A stretch of DNA of 64,000 nucleotides from Xylanibacter ruminicola Ga6B6. GTDB taxonomy: Bacteria > Bacteroidota > Bacteroidia > Bacteroidales > Bacteroidaceae. Below, piece after piece: positions 1 to 8,203 of this stretch. Made by a program: the position numbers and the translations under genes. The notes below the pieces were generated by a model. The model saw only the letters and a program-made list of their open reading frames with translations. It did no database searches and was not told where the DNA came from. The number at the start of each line of letters is the position of its first letter. The stretch's first letter is position 1. The stretch lies in the NCBI RefSeq assembly GCF_000687715.1, contig NZ_JHXD01000001.1, forward strand, positions 186,001 to 250,000, given 5' to 3'.

Positions 1-1536
1 TTGAACCTGAGCGTTGGTGATGGTGCCTGGTTGCAGTTGCTCGATGCTATCGATAAGGATGAGCATTTCGGCATGAAGCAGGTTACTGATGAGTCGCCTC
101 TGGTTATGATTGAATACTCATCGCCTAATACCAACAAGCCTTTGCACCTGGGTCATGTACGTAATAACCTGCTAGGTTGGAGCTTGGCACAGATTATGGA
201 GGCCAACGGCAATAAGGTGGTGAAGACGAACATTGTGAACGACCGCGGTATTCATATCTGTAAGTCGATGCTGGCTTGGCTGAAGTACGGCAACGGCGAG
301 ACTCCTGAGACATCGGGCAAGAAGGGCGACCACCTGATTGGTGACTACTATGTAGCTTTCGATAAGCACTACCGCGAGGAGGTGAAGGAACTCGTAGCCC
401 AGGGTATGGACGAGGAGAAGGCTAAGCAGGAGGCTCCGCTGATTAAGGAGGCTCACGAGATGCTGGTTAAGTGGGAGAACAACGATCCCGAGGTACGCGC
501 TCTGTGGGAGAAGATGAATAACTGGGTATATGCCGGTTTCGACGAGACCTACAAGAAGATGGGCGTATCTTTCGATAAGATCTACTATGAGAGTCAGACC
601 TATCTGAAGGGTAAGGCTAAGGTTGAAGAGGGCTTGGCTAAGGGCCTGTTTGAGCGCCACGAGGACAACTCGGTTTGGGCCGACCTGACTAACGAGGGGC
701 TCGACCAGAAGCTGCTGCTGCGTAGCGATGGTACTTCGGTTTATATGACTCAGGATATCGGTACAGCCGAGATGCGTTTCAAGGATTATCCTATCGATAA
801 GATGATATATGTGGTAGGTAACGAGCAGAACTACCACTTCCAGGTACTCTCTATCTTGTTGGATCGCTTAGGATTCAAGTGGGGTAAGGAGCTTACACAC
901 TTCTCATATGGTATGGTAGAACTGCCAAACGGTAAGATGAAGAGTCGTGAGGGAACGGTTGTTGATGCCGACGACCTGATGGCACTGATGGTAGAGGATG
1001 CCTACAAGACCTCGATGGAGCTTGGTAAGTTCGACGATATGACCGAAGAGGAGCGCCGTGAGATTGCTCGTGTGGTAGGTATGGGTGCCCTGAAGTACTT
1101 TATCCTGAAGGTTGATGCTCGTAAGAACATGCTGTTCAACCCCGAGGAAAGTATCGATTTCAACGGAAATACCGGTCCTTTCATCCAGTACACCTACGCT
1201 CGTATCCGTTCGATCCTGCGTAAGGCCGAATCGGCCAGCGTAACTAGTATCTCTAGTAGCTCTAGTCTTTCTAGCAAAGAGGTGGAGCTTATCCAGAAGA
1301 TGAACGAGTTTGGTGCTGCTGTAGAGCAGGCTGGTAAGGATTACTCGCCAAGCGGTATCGCTAACTATTGCTACGAGCTTACCAAGGTGTTCAACCAGTT
1401 CTATCACGATTACAGCATTCTGAACGAACCCGATGAGCAGAAGAAGGCAGTACGTTTGATGCTGGCAAAGAATGTAGCCAAGATTATCAAGAACGGTATG
1501 GGCCTGCTGGGCATCGAAGTTCCTGAGCGTATGTAA
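1..1536 (+). CDS. argS: Arginyl-tRNA synthetase, 5' truncated by window edge
   Basis: Class I aminoacyl-tRNA synthetase charging tRNA-Arg in the cytoplasm. The frame is open from base 1, so the N-terminal part (roughly the first 80-90 of about 600 residues) lies outside the window; the first visible TTG is internal, not a start. Visible are the HIGH-type signature in SPNTNKPLHLGHVRNN (near residue 45), a KMSKS-like loop GKMKSREG (near residue 312), and a C-terminal DALR-type anticodon-binding domain ending in the family-typical PERM. It is followed one base later by an RNase H-like gene. The identification is secure; only the true start is unseen. Confidence 0.97.
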   Translation: MNLSVGDGAWLQLLDAIDKDEHFGMKQVTDESPLVMIEYSSPNTNKPLHLGHVRNNLLGWSLAQIMEANGNKVVKTNIVNDRGIHICKSMLAWLKYGNGETPETSGKKGDHLIGDYYVAFDKHYREEVKELVAQGMDEEKAKQEAPLIKEAHEMLVKWENNDPEVRALWEKMNNWVYAGFDETYKKMGVSFDKIYYESQTYLKGKAKVEEGLAKGLFERHEDNSVWADLTNEGLDQKLLLRSDGTSVYMTQDIGTAEMRFKDYPIDKMIYVVGNEQNYHFQVLSILLDRLGFKWGKELTHFSYGMVELPNGKMKSREGTVVDADDLMALMVEDAYKTSMELGKFDDMTEEERREIARVVGMGALKYFILKVDARKNMLFNPEESIDFNGNTGPFIQYTYARIRSILRKAESASVTSISSSSSLSSKEVELIQKMNEFGAAVEQAGKDYSPSGIANYCYELTKVFNQFYHDYSILNEPDEQKKAVRLMLAKNVAKIIKNGMGLLGIEVPERM

Positions 1537-1537
1537 T

Positions 1538-1996
1538 ATGCAGAATCCCCCAGATTATAGACACGATACAGTTCTGCCCTTGCCAATGGAGGTAAGGGCA
1601 GACGCTTTTGCAGTAGATGCTGCTTGTAGCGGAAACCCTGGACCGATGGAGTATCAGGGTATTGATCTGACTACAGGCGCAAGGGTTTTTCATTTTGGTC
1701 CTGTAAAAGGCACAAATAATATCGGTGAATTCTTGGCTATTGTGCATGCCTTGGCACTTTGTTGGCAAAAGGGATGGCACGATAAAACCATTTATTCGGA
1801 TAGTTATAATGCCATTCTATGGGTGTCGAAAGGCAAATGTAAAACTACACTTGAACGCACCCCACAAACCGAACAGCTCTTCCAAATTATTGCAAGAGCC
1901 GAGAACTGGTTACGTACCCACCAGTACCGTAATCCCATCATTAAATGGGAAACACAGAAGTGGGGTGAGGTGCCTGCCGATTTTGGTAGAAAATAA
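1538..1996 (+). CDS. RNase H-like protein (RNase HI fold)
   Basis: A 152-residue protein with the ribonuclease H fold, expected to cut RNA in RNA-DNA hybrids. The acidic active-site set is visible in order: VDAACSGNPGP (first Asp), NNIGEFLAIVHAL (Glu), YSDSYNAILWV (second Asp) and a final Asp in PADFGRK. This matches the family pattern in which the viroplasmin domain of eukaryotic-type enzymes is absent. The first 16 residues look unstructured, so the Met at about 1586 (MEVRAD) is an alternative start. It lies one base after argS and is probably co-transcribed, and it converges with ribD. A distinct RNase HII is encoded at 31661-32290. Confidence 0.85.
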   Translation: MQNPPDYRHDTVLPLPMEVRADAFAVDAACSGNPGPMEYQGIDLTTGARVFHFGPVKGTNNIGEFLAIVHALALCWQKGWHDKTIYSDSYNAILWVSKGKCKTTLERTPQTEQLFQIIARAENWLRTHQYRNPIIKWETQKWGEVPADFGRK

Positions 1997-2920
1997 CTAT
2001 TTGTTTTTTCGCTGATAAACTACAATCACATTTTTGTCGTAGGTATGACTGCTTACCACTTGGGCGCTAGCAGGAATCTGTGGTGCGCGCGTACCATCGC
2101 TAACGGTCAGTGATGTGTTGGTTTCAACACGGAGTTCGTCCCAGAGGTCTTGCATGATAAAGGATTGCAAAGTTTCGGTACCGCCTTCGACAATAATCGA
2201 CTGGATGTTCTGAGCATGTAAGCTCTCAAGATTTAGCGGGTGAGCACGATCTATCACCATGCGCTTGGGATCAGGTCCGTACCATTCGCGTACATTCAGC
2301 TGCGGATGTTCGCGCTCATCGGTAACGCGACCAACTAGAATTGCATCCTCCTCAGCACGCAGTTTATGCGAAAGCATCTTAGTAAAGTCGCTCGAAATCT
2401 GTACGGGCTGGTGATGATTGTCGATAAAACCATTGGCGGTTTGCGCCCATTTCAAGATAATGTAAGGACGTTTTTCGCGATGGAATGTGAAAAACCGACG
2501 GTTCAATGCCTTGCATTCGGCCTCAAGTACACCTACTTCTACTTCGATGCCTGCATCGCGCAGTTTCTGGATACCTCGCCCCTGAACTTCGGCGAATTCA
2601 TCGATACAACCCACAACCACGCGACGTACACCTTTCTTGATAATCAAGTCGGCACAGGGGGGTGTTTTTCCATAATGCGAACATGGCTCCAGCGATACGT
2701 AGATGGTTGATTCGGGTAATAAGGCTTCGTCTTCTGCTCGTACAGATGCAAAGGCATTTACCTCGGCATGAGCCAGACCGCATCGCACGTGGTAACCCTC
2801 GCCAATAATACGGCCGTTATGCACAATAACTGCGCCCACCATGGGGTTGGGCTTGGCGTTCAGTTGTCCGTTTATAGCCAGCTGAATGCAGCGTCGCATG
2901 AATTTTTTGTCGTCTATCAT
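1997..2920 (-). CDS. ribD: Riboflavin biosynthesis deaminase/reductase
   Basis: Bifunctional RibD of 307 residues: an N-terminal cytidine-deaminase-like domain and a C-terminal reductase converting the deaminated pyrimidine to the ribitylamino product in riboflavin synthesis. The zinc site is visible as HAEVNAF and EPCSHYGKTPPCADLI in the first 90 residues; the reductase half contains ILKWAQTANGFID and IIVEGGTETL. I chose the Met at 2920 (MIDDKKFMRR). The six residues upstream would be encoded by the AATAGTGAA filler repeat that recurs in this genome's spacers. The gene is divergent from prmC across a 54-bp gap and ends one base after the RNase H-like gene. Confidence 0.95.
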   Translation of the reverse strand: MIDDKKFMRRCIQLAINGQLNAKPNPMVGAVIVHNGRIIGEGYHVRCGLAHAEVNAFASVRAEDEALLPESTIYVSLEPCSHYGKTPPCADLIIKKGVRRVVVGCIDEFAEVQGRGIQKLRDAGIEVEVGVLEAECKALNRRFFTFHREKRPYIILKWAQTANGFIDNHHQPVQISSDFTKMLSHKLRAEEDAILVGRVTDEREHPQLNVREWYGPDPKRMVIDRAHPLNLESLHAQNIQSIIVEGGTETLQSFIMQDLWDELRVETNTSLTVSDGTRAPQIPASAQVVSSHTYDKNVIVVYQRKNK

Positions 2921-2960
2921 ATTATTTTCACTATTCACTATTCACTATTCACTACTTTTT

Positions 2961-2974
2961 TGTATTTTTGCACC
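2961..2974 (+). promoter_or_regulatory. -7 box of prmC promoter, almost touching the start codon
   Basis: TATTTTTG at 2963-2970 matches the Bacteroidota -7 consensus TAnnTTTG. The prmC ATG begins only four bases later, so the transcript probably starts at or within a base or two of the start codon. Confidence 0.6.
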
Positions 2975-3799
2975 ATGAATTACGAAGAACTCTGCCAAAG
3001 ACTCTGCAAGATTTACGATGCCGGCGAGGCGAAAGCCCTTGTCCGTTGGGTGCTTGATGTACGCTTCGGCCTGTCTACTGCCGATATTTATTGTGGCAAA
3101 GTTACACAATTATCGGCAAACGACCAAGCAGAACTCGAAAAAATCATGCAAAGACTCGAAAAAGCCGAACCTGTGCAGTATGTTTTGGGTGTGGCCGACT
3201 TCTGTGATCGTCAGTTCTTTGTAGCGCCTGGCGTGTTGATCCCCCGCCCGGAAACGGCCGAATTGTGTCATTTAATTGTTAACAACGGTGGCAGGGATAT
3301 CTTGGATATAGGTACAGGTAGCGGCTGTATCGCTATTACATTGGCATTGGATATATCCGACTCTGAAGTTACGGCTTGGGATATTTCTGAAGATGCGCTG
3401 GCCATTGCTCAGCATAATGCTCAGACGCTTGGTGCCGATGTGAAGTTTGAGAAACGTGATGCTTTGGCTTTGGAGACAGAGACTGACAGATGGGATGTAA
3501 TCGTAAGCAATCCGCCATATATCTGCCGGAAGGAAGCCAATGAAATGGAAGAAAATGTGCTGAAATACGAACCTGATACAGCCCTGTTTGTGCCCGACGA
3601 TGATCCGTTGCTGTTCTATCGCCATATCATGCATTACGCCATATCAGCCTTAAAGCAGGGTGGACGATTGTATTACGAAATTAATCCCATTTATGCCGAT
3701 TCCATTGTAGATAATCTGCAGACCTTAGGCTTTGTAGATATCGCGAAGATTGACGACCAATACGGCAAAACAAGATTTATAAAAGCAACAAAAGCATGA
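2975..3799 (+). CDS. prmC: Release factor glutamine methyltransferase
   Basis: PrmC/HemK, a SAM-dependent enzyme that methylates the GGQ glutamine of peptide release factors in the cytoplasm. At 274 residues it has normal family length. The SAM-binding motif ILDIGTGSGCIAITLAL and the catalytic NPPY motif (VSNPPYICRKEANEM) are both present, with the N-terminal helical domain before them. The chosen start MNYEELCQRL follows a TATTTTTG promoter box by four bases; a longer upstream frame would run through ribD. Its stop overlaps the recX start (ATGA), indicating translational coupling in a prmC-recX-comF operon. Confidence 0.95.
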   Translation: MNYEELCQRLCKIYDAGEAKALVRWVLDVRFGLSTADIYCGKVTQLSANDQAELEKIMQRLEKAEPVQYVLGVADFCDRQFFVAPGVLIPRPETAELCHLIVNNGGRDILDIGTGSGCIAITLALDISDSEVTAWDISEDALAIAQHNAQTLGADVKFEKRDALALETETDRWDVIVSNPPYICRKEANEMEENVLKYEPDTALFVPDDDPLLFYRHIMHYAISALKQGGRLYYEINPIYADSIVDNLQTLGFVDIAKIDDQYGKTRFIKATKA

Positions 3800-4287
3800 C
3801 AAAGGAGAAAACAGAACAAGAGGCTTATCTGCAGTTGGCGGCAGTTTGTGCGCAGGCCGAACACTGCGAGCAGGAGATGCGTGATAAGATGAAACGGTGG
3901 GGGATGGACCCAGAGGCGCAGGACCGTGTGGTGGAGCGTCTTACCAAAGAACGCTATATAGATAATGAACGTTATGCCCGTGCTTTTGTAAAGGATAAGG
4001 TACGTTATAACAAATGGGGGCGTCGCAAGGTACAGCAGGCGCTCTGGATGAAGCGTATAGATGATGACATACAGCAGCGTGTGCTCGACGAAATCGATGA
4101 TGAGGAGTACCTGAAAGTGCTGGTGCCGCTGTTGAAACAGAAACGCAAAAGCATTAAGGCGGCCAACGATTATGAGTTGAATCAGAAACTGGTGCGTTTT
4201 GCCTTGAGTCGTGGATTCGGCTATAGTATAATTCGTCAATGTCTGGATGTTGACGAAGAGATGGATATTGACGATGAAATGGATTAG
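3796..4287 (+). CDS. recX: RecX-family regulatory protein
   Basis: A 163-residue RecX family protein, known to bind RecA filaments and modulate recombinase activity. It shows the three-helix repeat architecture and the typical VVERLTKERYIDNERYARAFV segment (residues about 34-54). Start and stop overlap the neighbours (ATGA with prmC; the 3' end overlaps comF), so the three genes are likely translated from one mRNA. The C-terminus is very acidic (DVDEEMDIDDEMD). Confidence 0.88.
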   Translation: MTKEKTEQEAYLQLAAVCAQAEHCEQEMRDKMKRWGMDPEAQDRVVERLTKERYIDNERYARAFVKDKVRYNKWGRRKVQQALWMKRIDDDIQQRVLDEIDDEEYLKVLVPLLKQKRKSIKAANDYELNQKLVRFALSRGFGYSIIRQCLDVDEEMDIDDEMD

Positions 4288-4972
4288 TATCTGGCGACGA
4301 CTACTGGATTTCATTTCGCCACGCACTTGCGTGGTTTGCGGTCGCCGACTGTCGGCTACCGAAGAGGTTATTTGTATGAAATGCCACTTTCATCTGCCAC
4401 GTACTGGCTTTGGGCTTAATCCCTATGATAATGAGATGGCGAAAAGCTTCTGGCATCTGATTCCCATCGAACGTGCTGCAGCGTATTTTTATTACGAAGC
4501 CCATTCTGATACTGCCAACATGATTTATCAGCTTAAATACAAGGATCATCCCGAGGTTGGTGTGATTCTTGGTCGAATGTTGGCTAAAGAGATGCAAAGT
4601 GCAGGATTCTTCGAAGGAATAGAAGGTATAGTGCCTGTGCCATTAGCTAAGAAACGTTTGCGCCAGCGTGGCTATAACCAGAGCGATGCCATTGCTCAAG
4701 GTGTTAGTGAGATTACTGGATTGCCTGTTTGGACCGATGTGGTGAGACGAGTGGATTTTGTGGAGAGTCAGACCAAGAAGAGCAGATGGAGCCGTGCAGA
4801 GAATGTGGACCAGATGTTTGCGCTGAACCAGATTCCTGAAGGGACGAAACATCTGCTAGTGGTTGACGATGTGGTTACCACAGGCGCTACTGTGACAGCT
4901 TGTGCTAAGCAAATAGCCCAGAATGGTGGCATAAAGATAAGTGTTCTGGCGCTTGGCTATACAAAAAGATAG
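4274..4972 (+). CDS. comF: ComF-family amidophosphoribosyltransferase-like protein
   Basis: ComF family, with an N-terminal zinc-ribbon (CVVCGRRL...CMKC, residues about 18-40) and a C-terminal PRTase domain with the PRPP motif LLVVDDVVTTGATV. Known members act in natural DNA uptake; in Bacteroidota the role is not established. The Met at 4274 (MKWISIWRRL) is preferred and gives 232 residues; the Met at 4247 would add nine residues and lengthen the overlap with recX. The presence of comF beside recX is notable because comM, another transformation-linked gene, is interrupted at 11783. Confidence 0.9.
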   Translation: MKWISIWRRLLDFISPRTCVVCGRRLSATEEVICMKCHFHLPRTGFGLNPYDNEMAKSFWHLIPIERAAAYFYYEAHSDTANMIYQLKYKDHPEVGVILGRMLAKEMQSAGFFEGIEGIVPVPLAKKRLRQRGYNQSDAIAQGVSEITGLPVWTDVVRRVDFVESQTKKSRWSRAENVDQMFALNQIPEGTKHLLVVDDVVTTGATVTACAKQIAQNGGIKISVLALGYTKR

Positions 4973-5003
4973 GTAATAATTTGGTTATTCGCCTGATTTA
5001 CAC

Positions 5004-5011
5004 TATCTTTG
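5004..5011 (+). promoter_or_regulatory. -7 box of pyrE promoter
   Basis: TATCTTTG, 23 bases before the pyrE ATG, in a spacer after comF. It matches the Bacteroidota -7 consensus. Confidence 0.6.
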
Positions 5012-5034
5012 CACCCAAAATACAGAATAACGTT

Positions 5035-5667
5035 ATGGAAATCAAAAATCAATTTGCCCAGAAACTGATGGAGATTCAGGCCATCAAGTTGCAGCCAAAC
5101 GACCCGTTTACATGGGCTTCGGGTTGGAAGTCGCCTATTTATACTGATAATCGTAAGACGCTTTCGTTCCCACGTCTGCGTTCGTTCGTAAAGCTGGAGC
5201 TTTGTCATGCTATTCAGGAGAACTTTCCTGAGGCTGAGGCTGTTGCAGGTGTGGCCACTGGTGCCATTGCACAGGGTGCACTCGTAGCCGAGGAGCTGGG
5301 CTTGCCTTACAGCTATGTTCGGCCAAAGCCAAAAGATCATGGTATGGGTAACCAGGTTGAAGGCGAGATTAAGAAAGGTGCCAAGGTGGTTGTAGTGGAG
5401 GATTTGATTTCTACTGGCGGTAGCAGTCTGAAAGCTGTTCAGGCACTGCGCGACTATGGTGTTGAGGTAATTGGTATGGTAGCATCGTTTACCTACGGAT
5501 TCCCTGTAGCAGAGAAGGCTTTTGCCGAGGCTGGCGTGAAGCTGATTACATTGAGCAACTATGAGGCAGTGATCGAAGAGGCTGCCAAGACTGGTTATAT
5601 TAAGGAAGAGGACAAGGCTGTTCTGGCTGAGTGGCGTAAGAGTCCTGATACCTGGAAGCAGGATTAA
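5035..5667 (+). CDS. pyrE: Orotate phosphoribosyltransferase
   Basis: PyrE converts orotate and PRPP to OMP in pyrimidine synthesis. The 210-residue protein has the PRPP-binding motif VVVVEDLISTGGSS and the substrate-proximal GWKSPIYTDNRK segment. The start MEIKNQFAQKL is preferred to an upstream in-frame Met because a TATCTTTG promoter lies between them. It is followed by an SRPBCC gene after a spacer containing the direct repeat AAAGTTCAAA. Confidence 0.96.
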   Translation: MEIKNQFAQKLMEIQAIKLQPNDPFTWASGWKSPIYTDNRKTLSFPRLRSFVKLELCHAIQENFPEAEAVAGVATGAIAQGALVAEELGLPYSYVRPKPKDHGMGNQVEGEIKKGAKVVVVEDLISTGGSSLKAVQALRDYGVEVIGMVASFTYGFPVAEKAFAEAGVKLITLSNYEAVIEEAAKTGYIKEEDKAVLAEWRKSPDTWKQD

Positions 5668-5694
5668 AGTTCAAACCTCAAAGTTCAAAGTAAT

Positions 5695-6126
5695 ATGGGA
5701 TTATTCGGAGGAGAAAGTAAGTTTGAGAGCAGCGTGAAGTTGGTTCCTTACTCGCAGCAGGCTGTCTACAATAATATCAGCGATCTGACCAATCTGGAGA
5801 AGGTGCGCGACCGTGTGCCCGAGGATAAGGTGCAGGGATTTAGTTTTGATACCGACACCGTGAGCATTAATGTGGCTCCTGTAGGCGAACTGAAACTGCG
5901 TATCTGTGATCGCGAAGAGCCTAAGTGCGTAAAGTTCGAAACGGTTCAGAGTCCAGTTCCCTTCAATGTATGGGTGCAGGTGTTGCCTGTAGATGAGAAC
6001 TCATCGAAAATGAAAGTGACGGTTAAGGCTGAATTGAATCCATTTATCAAAAGCATGGTAGAGAAACCTTTGCAGGAAGGCGTTGAGAAGATAGCCGAAG
6101 CTCTTGCAATGGTACACTATGAATAA
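5695..6126 (+). CDS. SRPBCC-family (START-like) small protein
   Basis: A 143-residue protein with the pattern of SRPBCC/polyketide-cyclase-like folds: an N-terminal FESSVKLVPYSQQAVYNNISDLTNLEKV strand-helix-helix, alternating strands, and a long amphipathic C-terminal helix (MVEKPLQEGVEKIAEALAMV). These domains hold hydrophobic ligands; the ligand here is unknown. It lies between pyrE and argH on the same strand. No signal peptide, so cytoplasmic. Confidence 0.75.
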   Translation: MGLFGGESKFESSVKLVPYSQQAVYNNISDLTNLEKVRDRVPEDKVQGFSFDTDTVSINVAPVGELKLRICDREEPKCVKFETVQSPVPFNVWVQVLPVDENSSKMKVTVKAELNPFIKSMVEKPLQEGVEKIAEALAMVHYE

Positions 6127-6154
6127 ATGAATAGTGATTAGTGAATAGTGAAAG

Positions 6155-7486
6155 ATGAAACTCTGGGAAAAGAATTTTGAAGTCAACAAGGAGATAGAGC
6201 GCTTTACTGTTGGTCGCGACCGCGAGATGGACCTCTATCTGGCTAAGTACGACGTGCTGGGCTCTATGGCTCACATCACCATGTTGGAAAGCATCGGACT
6301 GCTGGAAAAGGATGAACTGACCCAGCTGTTGGCCGAGCTGAAGAACATCTACCACCTGGCCGAGCGAGGTGAATTTGTGATTGAAGACGATGTGGAGGAT
6401 GTACACTCGCAGGTTGAGATGCTGCTGACACGTAAGTTGGGCGATATGGGTAAGAAGATACACTCAGGTCGCTCACGTAACGATCAGGTGCTGGTAGATC
6501 TGAAGTTGTTTACACGTCATGAGTTGATGGAGATTGCCGATGAGGTGAAGAGTCTTTTCGATGAGCTCATCCAAAAGAGTAATCAGTACAAGGATGTGCT
6601 GATGCCTGGCTATACCCATCTGCAGATTGCCATGCCATCAAGTTTTGGCTTGTGGTTTGGTGCTTATGCCGAGAGTCTGGCCGATGATATGTTGTTCCTG
6701 CAGGCTGCCTATAAGATGACCAACCGCAACCCCTTGGGTAGTGCTGCTGGTTATGGCAGTTCGTTCCCCCTGAACCGTACGATGACCACCAATCTGTTGG
6801 GCTTCGACTCGATGGATTATAATGTGGTGTATGCCCAGATGGGACGCGGAAAAATGGAGCGCAACGTAGGTTTTGCTATAGCTACCATTGCTGGTACTAT
6901 CGCTAAGATGGCGTTTGATGCCTGTTTGTTCAACTCGCAGAACTTCTCGTTCGTCAAGTTGCCCAAGGAGTGTACCACAGGTTCGAGCATCATGCCGCAC
7001 AAGAAGAATCCTGATGTGTTTGAGCTGATTCGTGCCAAGTCGAACAAATTGCAGTCGCTGCCCCAGCAGATTATGCTCATGATGAACAACCTGCCTGTGG
7101 GTTACTTCCGCGATCTTCAGATTATCAAGGAGGTGTTCCTACCTGCTTTTGACGAACTGAAGGACTGTCTGCAGATGTGTGCATACATTATTAATAAGAT
7201 TGAGGTTAACGAGCATATTCTTGATAACCCCATGTACGATCCGATGTTCTCGGTTGAGGAGGTAAACCGCTTGGCTGCTAATGGCATGCCGTTCCGCGAT
7301 GCCTACAAAAAGGTAGGTCTTGATATCGAAGCTGGCGAGTTTAAGGCCTGTCATGATATACACCACACCCACGAGGGTAGCATCGGCAATCTGTGCAACG
7401 ACCAGATTCAGGCTTTGATGGAGCAGACGCTGAAGGGCTTTAACTTTGAGCGTATGACCGAGGCCGAAAAGAAACTGTTGGCATGA
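6155..7486 (+). CDS. argH: Argininosuccinate lyase
   Basis: ArgH cleaves argininosuccinate to arginine and fumarate. The 443-residue protein carries the fumarase/aspartase-superfamily signature GSSIMPHKKNP (near residue 280) with its mobile serine loop, plus HSGRSRNDQ and the TH motif in GYTHLQIAMP. The gene follows an AATAGTGA filler repeat and overlaps the next lipoprotein gene by four bases (ATGA). Confidence 0.96.
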   Translation: MKLWEKNFEVNKEIERFTVGRDREMDLYLAKYDVLGSMAHITMLESIGLLEKDELTQLLAELKNIYHLAERGEFVIEDDVEDVHSQVEMLLTRKLGDMGKKIHSGRSRNDQVLVDLKLFTRHELMEIADEVKSLFDELIQKSNQYKDVLMPGYTHLQIAMPSSFGLWFGAYAESLADDMLFLQAAYKMTNRNPLGSAAGYGSSFPLNRTMTTNLLGFDSMDYNVVYAQMGRGKMERNVGFAIATIAGTIAKMAFDACLFNSQNFSFVKLPKECTTGSSIMPHKKNPDVFELIRAKSNKLQSLPQQIMLMMNNLPVGYFRDLQIIKEVFLPAFDELKDCLQMCAYIINKIEVNEHILDNPMYDPMFSVEEVNRLAANGMPFRDAYKKVGLDIEAGEFKACHDIHHTHEGSIGNLCNDQIQALMEQTLKGFNFERMTEAEKKLLA

Positions 7487-8031
7487 AACGCTGTCTGACA
7501 CTCTTACTCTGCACCTTGCTGATGGCTTGTGTGGGCGATGAGAATATCTATCGCGAGTACGAGTGTAGGTTTGTGTTCGATCCTACGTTGCATCCCTTGC
7601 CTTGTCAGCTAACGGCTATGCTCTCAACCCCTGGGCAGTTTATGAAAATTGAGACGAGTGTGCAGCAAGGTGTGCGCCACCTGAAGACGACACGTAATTT
7701 TGATGGTGCCACCGAGGATATCCGTCTGACTACTGAGCGCGAATCGCGACAAACTTATGCGTTAGGCGCCAACAATTGTATTATTGTGGGTGTGAGCAGC
7801 TATGATAATATACTGGTGGCTTATGAGGGACAGTGTGCCAACTGTTTGAAGGAACTGGGTGGACGAAATTATCCGCTGACATGGCAGAATAGTGGTCTGT
7901 ATCTGCATTGTAGCAAATGCAACCGAACATACAATGTGAACAACGGTGTATTGGCCGAAGGTAACGCAGGAATAGCACTTTACAGGTATAAAGTGGGCTT
8001 AGATGGCGGTATTCTGAGGGTTTGGAATTAA
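7483..8031 (+). CDS. Lipoprotein with a four-cysteine zinc-ribbon-like tail
   Basis: A 182-residue predicted lipoprotein (signal MKRCLTLLLCTLLMAC, lipobox LMAC). The C-terminal third has CANC ... CSKC followed by NRTYNVNNGVL. Spacing and context resemble the cluster-binding half of a Rieske domain (where CxH...CxxH is expected), but all four ligands are cysteine pairs, so a zinc ribbon or rubredoxin-like site is more likely. Its start overlaps argH by ATGA, so it is co-translated with argH. Function unknown. Confidence 0.7.
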   Translation: MKRCLTLLLCTLLMACVGDENIYREYECRFVFDPTLHPLPCQLTAMLSTPGQFMKIETSVQQGVRHLKTTRNFDGATEDIRLTTERESRQTYALGANNCIIVGVSSYDNILVAYEGQCANCLKELGGRNYPLTWQNSGLYLHCSKCNRTYNVNNGVLAEGNAGIALYRYKVGLDGGILRVWN

Positions 8032-8045
8032 AAAAAGATAAAAAG

Positions 8046-8077
8046 TTTGGTGATTCCAATAATTAAACTTACCTTTG
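8046..8077 (+). promoter_or_regulatory. tRNA-Leu promoter (-33 TTTGG, -7 TACCTTTG)
   Basis: TTTGG at 8046-8050 and TACCTTTG at 8070-8077, separated by 19 bases, fit the Bacteroidota sigma-ABfr promoter. The tRNA starts 15 bases downstream. The AAAAGTTTGG block and its distance to the -7 box are the same as before tRNA-Asn at 46922-46957. Confidence 0.65.
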
Positions 8078-8092
8078 CACCGCAAAAAAGGC

Positions 8093-8178
8093 GCCGCGAT
8101 GGTGAAATGGTAGACACGAGGGACTTAAAATCCCTTGGCCATTAAACGGCTGTGCGGGTTCGAGTCCCGCTCGCGGCA
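8093..8178 (+). tRNA. tRNA-Leu (anticodon TAA)
   Basis: An 86-base class II tRNA. The acceptor GCCGCGA pairs with TCGCGGC, the anticodon stem GGGAC/ATCCC encloses the loop with TAA, there is a long variable arm, and the T-arm is GCGGG-TTCGAGT-CCCGC. CCA is not encoded. The tRNA is followed 25 bases later by a lipoprotein gene, possibly sharing its transcript. Confidence 0.96.
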
Positions 8179-8203
8179 CACAACAATACTGAGACTTTAT
8201 TTT

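Noticed and set aside
2921..2960. TAGTGAA/TTCACTA tandem units before ribD (also near 6126 and 62800)
   Set aside because: Short filler repeats found in several spacers of this genome; no evidence of a regulatory role.
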